Both the position numbers and the translations under genes were made by a program. A DNA stretch of 64,000 nt from Galaxea fascicularis (Eukaryota; Cnidaria; Anthozoa; Scleractinia; Euphylliidae): positions 13,059,843 through 13,123,842 of the forward strand of contig OX419346.1 of assembly GCA_948470475.1 (NCBI GenBank), in the 5' to 3' direction. The notes under the pieces were generated by a model. That model saw only the letters and a list, made by a program, of their open reading frames with translations, was not told the origin of the DNA and did no database searches. Shown here piece after piece: positions 57,024-64,000 of this stretch; the first letter of the stretch is position 1; each line of letters opens with the position of its first letter.

Positions 57024-57414
57024 AATTTGGAACGTGACGTTAAACTTTCGCTTGTGACGTGAAATAATTGGAGACAAGAGCATAGGAGGTTAGAGGGAAA
57101 GGCTTTTGCAGCCCTTCTAACGCCAAAAGCTGGTTAATTTGATGCATTAGAAATCACCAGATCAGCAGCTACATATACAAGAAACCTTAGCCGTCTATGT
57201 AGTGCTTTTAAAAGTACCAATTGATCTCGTTCCAAGTGGGGAAAAAGTGACACAGAGTTGAAACTGAGGCGATATGGATCAGGCAAGTTTTTTTTTGGCT
57301 CCTTGTCTTTGCTTTACGCTAAAGCAGTTTACTGTAAAACACTGGAACACCTCTTGCAACTTGAAATTGACGCCTAGGCTGCTATAAAGCACGACATCTT
57401 GGCTTGAAGCCCTT

Positions 57415-57532
57415 GTCTACGACCATACCACAAGGGAAACACCGGTTCTCGTCCGATCACCGAAGTTAAGCTTTGTCGGGAGGGGTTAGTACTTGGATGA
57501 TTGATCGCCTAGGAATACCTCGTGTTGTAGAC
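57415..57532 (+). rRNA. 5S rRNA gene 73 (unit L, 715 bp, divergent block)
   Basis: C67A variant followed by TTTTTGCCG and a divergent block. Confidence 0.96.
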
Positions 57533-57554
57533 TTTTTGCCGAATCAGTTTTGCC

Positions 57555-57738
57555 CTTTGTTTTTCCAGGTCGTTGCCCGCTCGCTTTGTTTCACACTCTT
57601 AAAAACATGATGAACAGCTATGCAAAGGCGAATTGCCAAGACAAACCAAGGTTGGTAAGTTTTACTGCCGTATTTACGGCATCTTGTGTTGAGTTGAATG
57701 TTTTCCCCTTTTGGAGGCTTTAGCGCGTGTAAAGTTGC
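57555..57738 (+). repeat. Divergent block (L3), unit 73
   Basis: As unit 71 but with one C lost at the 3' TTGCC, followed by the ordinary flank: an L3/L chimera. Confidence 0.88.
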
Positions 57739-58129
57739 AATTTGGAACGTGACGTTAAACTTTCGCTTGTGACGTGAAACAATTGGAGACAAGAGCATAG
57801 GAGGTTAGAGGGAAAGGCTTTTGTAGCCCTTCTAACGCCAAAAGCTGGTTAATTTGATGCATTAGAAATCACCAGATCAGCAGCTACATATACAAGAAAC
57901 CTTAGCCGTCTATGTAGTGCTTTTAAAAGTACCAATTGATCTCGTTCCAAGTGGGGAAAAATTGACACAGAGTTGAAACTGAGGCGATATGGATCAGGCA
58001 AGTTTTTTTTTGGCTCCTTGTCTTTGCTTTACGCTAAAGCAGTTTACTGTAAAACACTGGAACACCTCTTGCAACTTGAAATTGACGCATAGGCTGCTAT
58101 AAAGCACGACATCTTGGCTTGAAGCCCTT

Positions 58130-58247
58130 GTCTACAACCATACCACAAGGGAAACACCGGTTCTCGTCCGATCACCGAAGTTAAGCTTTGTCGGGCGGGG
58201 TTAGTACTTGGATGATTGATCGCCTAGGAATACCTCGTGTTGTAGAC
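58130..58247 (+). rRNA. 5S rRNA gene 74 (unit Ld)
   Basis: G7A variant in helix I (GTCTACAACC). The unit is 704 bp because of one extra A near 58600. Confidence 0.96.
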
Positions 58248-58269
58248 TTTTTACCGAATCAGTTTTGCC

Positions 58270-58441
58270 CTTTGTTTTTCCAGGTCGTTGCCCGCTCGCT
58301 CAGTTTCACACTCTTAAAAACATGATGAACAGCTGTGCAAAGGCGAATTGCCAAGACCAACCAAGGTTGGTAAGTTTACGGCATCTTGTGTTGAGTTGAA
58401 TTTTTTCCCCTTTTGGAGGCTTTAGCGCGTGCAAAGTTGCC
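58270..58441 (+). repeat. 172-bp block, unit 74
   Basis: Ld class. Confidence 0.92.
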
Positions 58442-58833
58442 AATTTGGAACGTGACGTTAAACTTTCGCTTGTGACGTGAAATAATTGGAGACAAGAGCA
58501 TAGGAGGTTAGAGGGAAAGGCTTTTGCAGCCCTTCTAACGCCAAAAGCTGGTTAATTTGATGCATTAGAAATCACCAGATCAGCAGCTACATATACAAGA
58601 AAACCTTAGCCGTCTATGTAGTGCTTTTGAAAGTACGAATTGATCTCGTTCCAAGTGGGGAAAAATTGACACAGAGTTGAAACTGAGGCGATATGGATCA
58701 GGCAAGTTTTTTTTTGGCTCCTTGTCTTTGCTTTACGCTAAAGCAGTTTACTGTAAAACACTGGAACACCTCTTGCAACTTGAAATTGACGCCTAGGCTG
58801 CTATAAAGCACGACATCTTGGCTTGAAGCCCTT

Positions 58834-58951
58834 GTCTACGACCATACCACAAGGGAAACACCGGTTCTCGTCCGATCACCGAAGTTAAGCTTTGTCGGGC
58901 GGGGTTAGTACTTGGATGATTGATCGCCTAGGAATACCTCGTGTTGTAGAC
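58834..58951 (+). rRNA. 5S rRNA gene 75 (unit S)
   Basis: Consensus copy. Confidence 0.97.
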
Positions 58952-59364
58952 TTTTTACCGAATCAGTTTTGCCAATTTGGAACGTGACGTTAAACTTTCG
59001 CTTGTGACATGAAATAATTGTAGACAAGAGCATAGGAGGTTAGAGGGAAAGGCTTTTGCAGCCCTTCTAACGCCAAAAGCTGGTTAATTTGATGCATTAG
59101 AAATCACCAGATCAGCAGCTACATATACAAGAAACCTTAGCCGTCTATGTAGTGCTTTTAAAAGTACCAATTGATCTCGTTCCAAGTGGGGAAAAATTGA
59201 CACAGAGTTGAAACTGAGGCGATATGGATCAGGCAAGTTTTTTTTTGGCTCCTTGTCTTTGCTTTACGCTAAAGCAGTTTACTGTAAAACACTGGAACAC
59301 CTCTTGCAACTTGAAATTGACGCCTAGGCTGCTATAAAGCACGAAATCTTGGCTTGAAGCCCTT

Positions 59365-59482
59365 GTCTACGACCATACCACAAGGGAAACACCGGTTCTC
59401 GTCCGATCACCGAAGTTAAGCTTTGTCGGGCGGGGTTAGTACTTGGATGATTGATCGCCTAGGAATACCTCGTGTTGTAGAC
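59365..59482 (+). rRNA. 5S rRNA gene 76 (unit L)
   Basis: Consensus copy. Confidence 0.97.
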
Positions 59483-59504
59483 TTTTTACCGAATCAGTTT
59501 TGCC

Positions 59505-59689
59505 CTTTGTTTTTCCAGGTCGTTGGCCGCTCGCTCAGTTTCACACTCTTAAAAACATGATGAACAGCTATGCAAAGGCGAATTGCCAAGACCAACCAAG
59601 GTTGGTAAGTTTTACTGCCGTATTTACGGCATCTTGTGTTGAGTTGAATTTTTTCCCCTTTTGGAGGCTTTAGCGCGTGCAAAGTTGCC
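59505..59689 (+). repeat. 185-bp block, unit 76
   Basis: GTTGGCCGC variant. Confidence 0.9.
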
Positions 59690-60080
59690 AATTTGGAACG
59701 TGACGTTAAACTTTCGCTTGTGACGTGAAATAATTGGAGACAAGAGCATAGGAGGTTAGAGGGAAAGGCTTTTGCAGCCCTTCTAACGCCAAAAGCTGGT
59801 TAATTTGATGCATTAGAAATCACCAGATCAGCAGCTACATATACAAGAAACCTTAGCCGTCTATGTAGTGCTTTTAAAAGTACCAATTGATCTCGTTCCA
59901 AGTGGGGAAAAATTGACACAGAGTTGAAACTGAGGCGATATGGATCAGGCAAGTTTTTTTTTGGCTCCTTGTCTTTGCTTTACGCTAAAGCAGTTTGCTG
60001 TAAAACACTGGAACACCTCTTGCAACTTGAAATTGACGCCTAGGCTGCTATAAAGCACGACATCTTGGCTTGAAGCCCTT

Positions 60081-60198
60081 GTCTACGACCATACCACAAG
60101 GGAAACACCGGTTCTCGTCCGATCACCAAGGTTAAGCTTTGTCGGGCGGGGTTAGTACTTGGATGATTGATCGCCTAGGAATACCTCGTGTTGTAGAC
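60081..60198 (+). rRNA. 5S rRNA gene 77 (unit S)
   Basis: Two changes, G48A and A50G. Confidence 0.95.
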
Positions 60199-60611
60199 TT
60201 TTTACCGAATCAGTTTTGCCAATTTGGAACGTGACGTTAAACTTTCGCTTGTGACATGAAATAATTGTAGACAAGAGCATAGGAGGTTAGAGGGAAAGGC
60301 TTTTGCAGCCCTTCTAACGCCAAAAGCTGGTTAATTTGATGCATTAGAAATCACCAGATCAGCAGCTACATATACAAGAAACCTTAGCCGTCTATGTAGT
60401 GCTTTTAAAAGTACCAATTGATCTCGTTCCAAGTGGGGAAAAATTGACACAGAGTTGAAACTGAGGCGATATGGATCAGGCAAGTTTTTTTTTGGCTCCT
60501 TGTCTTTGCTTTACGCTAAAGCAGTTTACTGTAAAACACTGGAACACCTCTTGCAACTTGAAATTGACGCCTAGGCTGCTATAAAGCACGAAATCTTGGC
60601 TTGAAGCCCTT

Positions 60612-60729
60612 GTCTACGACCATACCACAAGGGAAACACCGGTTCTCGTCCGATCACCGAAGTTAAGCTTTGTCGGGCGGGGTTAGTACTTGGATGATTG
60701 ATCGCCTAGGAATACCTCGTGTTGTAGAC
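60612..60729 (+). rRNA. 5S rRNA gene 78 (unit S)
   Basis: Consensus copy. Confidence 0.97.
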
Positions 60730-61142
60730 TTTTTACCGAATCAGTTTTGCCAATTTGGAACGTGACGTTAAACTTTCGCTTGTGACATGAAATAATTGTA
60801 GACAAGAGCATAGGAGGTTAGAGGGAAAGGCTTTTGCAGCCCTTCTAACGCCAAAAGCTGGTTAATTTGATGCATTAGAAATCACCAGATCAGCAGCTAC
60901 ATATACAAGAAACCTTAGCCGTCTATGTAGTGCTTTTAAAAGTACCAATTGATCTCGTTCCAAGTGGGGAAAAATTGACACAGAGTTTAAACTGAGGCGA
61001 TATGGATCAGGCAAGTTTTTTTTTGGCTCCTTGTCTTTGCTTTACGCTAAAGCAGTTTACTGTAAAACACTGGAACACCTCTTGCAACTTGAAATTGACG
61101 CCTAGGCTGCTATAAAGCACGACATCTTGGCTTGAAGCCCTT

Positions 61143-61260
61143 GTCTACGACCATACCACAAGGGAAACACCGGTTCTCGTCCGATCACCGAAGTTAAGCT
61201 TTGTCGGGCGGGGTTAGTACTTGGATGATTGATCGCCTAGGAATACCTCGTGTTGTAGAC
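61143..61260 (+). rRNA. 5S rRNA gene 79 (unit S)
   Basis: Consensus copy. Confidence 0.97.
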
Positions 61261-61673
61261 TTTTTACCGAATCAGTTTTGCCAATTTGGAACGTGACGTT
61301 AAACTTTCGCTTGTGACATGAAATAATTGTAGACAAGAGCATAGGAGGTTAGAGGGAAAGGCTTTTGCAGCCCTTCTAACGCCAAAAGCTGGTTAATTTG
61401 ATGCATTAGAAATCACCAGATCAGCAGCTACATATACAAGAAACCTTAGCCGTCTATGTAGTGCTTTTAAAAGTACCAATTGATCTCGTTCCAAGTGGGG
61501 AAAAATTGACACAGAGTTGAAACTGAGGCGATATGGATCAGGCAAGTTTTTTTTTGGCTCCTTGTCTTTGCTTTACGCTAAAGCAGTTTACTGTAAAACA
61601 CTGGAACACCTCTTGCAACTTGAAATTGACGCCTAGGCTGCTATAAAGCACGACATCTTGGCTTGAAGCCCTT

Positions 61674-61791
61674 GTCTACGACCATACCACAAGGGAAACA
61701 CCGGTTCTCGTCCGATCACCGAAGTTAAGCTTTGTCGGGCGGGGTTAGTACTTGGATGATTGATCGCCTAGGAATACCTCGTGTTGTAGAC
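61674..61791 (+). rRNA. 5S rRNA gene 80 (unit S)
   Basis: Consensus copy. Confidence 0.97.
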
Positions 61792-62204
61792 TTTTTACCG
61801 AATCAGTTTTGCCAATTTGGAACGTGACGTTAAACTTTCGCTTGTGACATGAAATAATTGTAGACAAGAGCATAGGAGGTTAGAGGGAAAGGCTTTTGCA
61901 GCCCTTCTAACGCCAAAAGCTGGTTAATTTGATGCATTAGAAATCACCAGATCAGCAGCTACATATACAAGAAACCTTAGCCGTCTATGTAGTGCTTTTA
62001 AAAGTACCAATTGATCTCGTTCCAAGTGGGGAAAAATTGACACAGAGTTGAAACTGAGGCGATATGGATCAGGCAAGTTTTTTTTTGGCTCCTTGTCTTT
62101 GCTTTACGCTAAAGCAGTTTACTGTAAAACACTGGAACACCTCTTGCAACTTGAAATTGACGCCTAGGCTGCTATAAAGCACGAAATCTTGGCTTGAAGC
62201 CCTT

Positions 62205-62322
62205 GTCTACGACCATACCACAAGGGAAACACCGGTTCTCGTCCGATCACCGAAGTTAAGCTTTGTCGGGCGGGGTTAGTACTTGGATGATTGATCGCCT
62301 AGGAATACCTCGTGTTGTAGAC
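62205..62322 (+). rRNA. 5S rRNA gene 81 (unit Ld)
   Basis: Consensus copy; 702-bp unit (T8 tract in the spacer). Confidence 0.97.
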
Positions 62323-62344
62323 TTTTTACCGAATCAGTTTTGCC

Positions 62345-62516
62345 CTTTGTTTTTCCAGGTCGTTGCCCGCTCGCTCAGTTTCACACTCTTAAAAACATGA
62401 TGAACAGCTGTGCAAAGGCGAATTGCCAAGACCAACCAAGGTTGGTAAGTTTACGGCATCTTGTGTTGAGTTGAATTTTTTCCCCTTTTGGAGGCTTTAG
62501 CGCGTGCAAAGTTGCC
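62345..62516 (+). repeat. 172-bp block, unit 81
   Basis: Ld class. Confidence 0.92.
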
Positions 62517-62906
62517 AATTTGGAACGTGACGTTAAACTTTCGCTTGTGACGTGAAATAATTGGAGACAAGAGCATAGGAGGTTAGAGGGAAAGGCTTTT
62601 GCAGCCCTTCTAACGCCAAAAGCTGGTTAATTTGATGCATTAGAAATCACCAGATCAGCAGCTACATATACAAGAAACCTTAGCCGTCTATGTAGTGCTT
62701 TTAAAAGTACCAATTGATCTCGTTCCAAGTGGGGAAAAATTGACACAGAGTTGAAACTGAGGCGATATGGATCAGGCAAGTTTTTTTTGGCTCCTTGTCT
62801 TTGCTTTACGCTAAAGCAGTTTACTGTAAAACACTGGAACACCTCTTGCAACTTGAAATTGACGCCTAGGCTGCTATAAAGCACGGAATCTTGGCTTGAA
62901 GCCCTT

Positions 62907-63024
62907 GTCTACGACCATACCACAAGGGAAACACCGGTTCTCGTCCGATCACCAAAGTTAAGCTTTGTCGGGCGGGGTTAGTACTTGGATGATTGATCGC
63001 CTAGGAATACCTCGTGTTGTAGAC
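62907..63024 (+). rRNA. 5S rRNA gene 82 (unit L, divergent block)
   Basis: G48A variant. The 720-bp unit has a 4-bp insertion near 63472. Confidence 0.96.
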
Positions 63025-63046
63025 TTTTTGCCGAATCAGTTTTGCC

Positions 63047-63231
63047 CTTTGTTTTTCCAGGTCGTTGCCCGCTCGCTTTGTTTCACACTCTTAAAAACAT
63101 GATGAACAGCTATGCAAAGGCGAATTGCCAAGACAAACCAAGGTTGGTAAGTTTTACTGCCGTATTTACGGCATCTTGTGTTGAGTTGAATGTTTTTCCC
63201 TTTTGGAGGCTTTAGCGCGTGTAAAGTTGCC
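63047..63231 (+). repeat. Divergent 185-bp block (L3), unit 82
   Basis: As unit 71, with TGTTTTTCCC at the Sm-like site. Confidence 0.9.
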
Positions 63232-63626
63232 AATTTGGAACGTGACGTTAATTTTTCGCTGATGACGTGAAATAATTGGAGACAAGAGGATAGGAGGTTA
63301 GAGGGAAAGGCTTTTGTAGCCCTTCTAACGCCAAAAGCTGGTTAATTTGATGCATTAGAAATCACCAGATCAGCAGCTACATATACAAGAAACCTTAGCC
63401 GTCTATGTAGTGCTTTTAAAAGTACCAATTGATCTCGTTCCAAGTGGGGAAAAATTGACACAGAGTTGAAACCGGCTGAGGCGATATGGATCAGGCAAGT
63501 TTTTTTTTGGCTCCTTGTCTTTGCTTTACGCTAAAGCAGTTTACTGTAAAACACTGGAACACCTCTTGCAACTTGAAATTGACGCCTAGGCTGCTATAAA
63601 GCACGACATCTTGGCTTGAAGCCCTT

Positions 63627-63744
63627 GTCTACGACCATACCACAAGGGAAACACCGGTTCTCGTCCGATCACCGAAGTTAAGCTTTGTCGGGCGGGGTTA
63701 GTACTTGGATGATTGATCGCCTAGGAATACCTCGTGTTGTAGAC
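63627..63744 (+). rRNA. 5S rRNA gene 83 (unit Ld, cut by window end)
   Basis: Consensus copy; last gene in the window. Confidence 0.97.
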
Positions 63745-63766
63745 TTTTTACCGAATCAGTTTTGCC

Positions 63767-63938
63767 CTTTGTTTTTCCAGGTCGTTGCCCGCTCGCTCAG
63801 TTTCACACTCTTAAAAACATGATGAACAGCTGTGCAAAGGCGAATTGCCAAGACCAACCAAGGTTGGTAAGTTTACGGCATCTTGTGTTGAGTTGAATTT
63901 TTTCCCCTTTTGGAGGCTTTAGCGCGTGCAAAGTTGCC
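63767..63938 (+). repeat. 172-bp block, unit 83
   Basis: Ld class, last copy in the window. Confidence 0.92.
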
Positions 63939-64000
63939 AATTTGGAACGTGACGTTAAACTTTCGCTTGTGACGTGAAATAATTGGAGACAAGAGCATAG

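Larger units (their letters stand above)
15933..64000 (+). repeat. 5S rDNA tandem array, right segment
   Basis: 79 further 5S genes in head-to-tail order, running off the window end. Unit lengths fall into discrete classes: 530/531 (S), 538 (S with a 7-bp spacer insertion), 702-704 (Ld), 715/716/720 (L) and 723 (L with the 7-bp insertion). The longest run of S units is 13 (genes at 29825 to 36196). L units dominate from about 43.6 to 52.6 kb. All intergenic stretches are copies of the same spacer; I found no other gene type except the 172/185-bp block listed separately. Confidence 0.97.

Noticed and set aside
15933..64000. CRISPR-like regular repeat array
   Set aside because: The repeats are whole 5S units of 531-723 bp in a eukaryotic context with no unique spacers.

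Overview
The window is eukaryotic and almost certainly metazoan. It is a tandem 5S ribosomal DNA array, entered and left in mid-array, interrupted once by a large DNA transposon. A cnidarian host, probably an anthozoan such as a coral or anemone, is my inference. It rests on the animal-type 5S sequence, the HARBI1-like and Myb/SANT-like Harbinger genes with short introns, and a palindromic hairpin element that resembles ones I associate with coral and anemone genomes. None of this is decisive.

Layout: 1-2752 is 5S array (4 genes). 2753-15932 is a 13,180-bp PIF/Harbinger element with 44-bp perfect terminal inverted repeats and a 3-bp CTT target duplication. 15933-64000 is 5S array again (79 genes). 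I count 83 copies of a 118-nt 5S rRNA gene, all on the + strand; 63 match the window consensus and 20 carry one to three changes. Each has a TATAAA element near -32, the internal promoter region and a T5 terminator.

The array mixes unit types. Short units (S, 530/531 bp, 46 copies) hold only the 5S gene and a common spacer. Long units (L, 716 bp, 28 copies) carry an extra 185-bp block just after the 5S terminator, bounded by TTGCC direct repeats. A third class (Ld, about 703 bp, 9 copies) has the same block with a 13-nt internal deletion. The block looks either like a spliced-leader or Sm-class small RNA gene (donor GGTAAGT inside a hairpin, a second hairpin, an AATTTTTT Sm-like site, a weak 3' hairpin) or like a captured 86-bp exon with both splice sites. 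Minor variants and unit order reveal higher-order duplications of 5.2 kb, 2,488 bp and 1,778 bp.

The Harbinger element has the two-gene structure of the superfamily in convergent orientation: a nine-exon Myb/SANT-like DNA-binding protein gene (+, 5617-13149, 250 aa) and a three-exon DDE transposase gene (-, 14030-15778, about 357 aa) broken by one frameshift just after the catalytic glutamate. Intron 1 of the Myb gene contains a nested 4.3-kb element with long inverted termini and TTAA flanks, which itself contains smaller nested Harbinger-type MITEs. Upstream lie a 27-bp-TIR element and a 105-bp double palindrome. A paralogous, uninterrupted copy of the insertion site at 21438-21440 proves the exact transposon boundaries.
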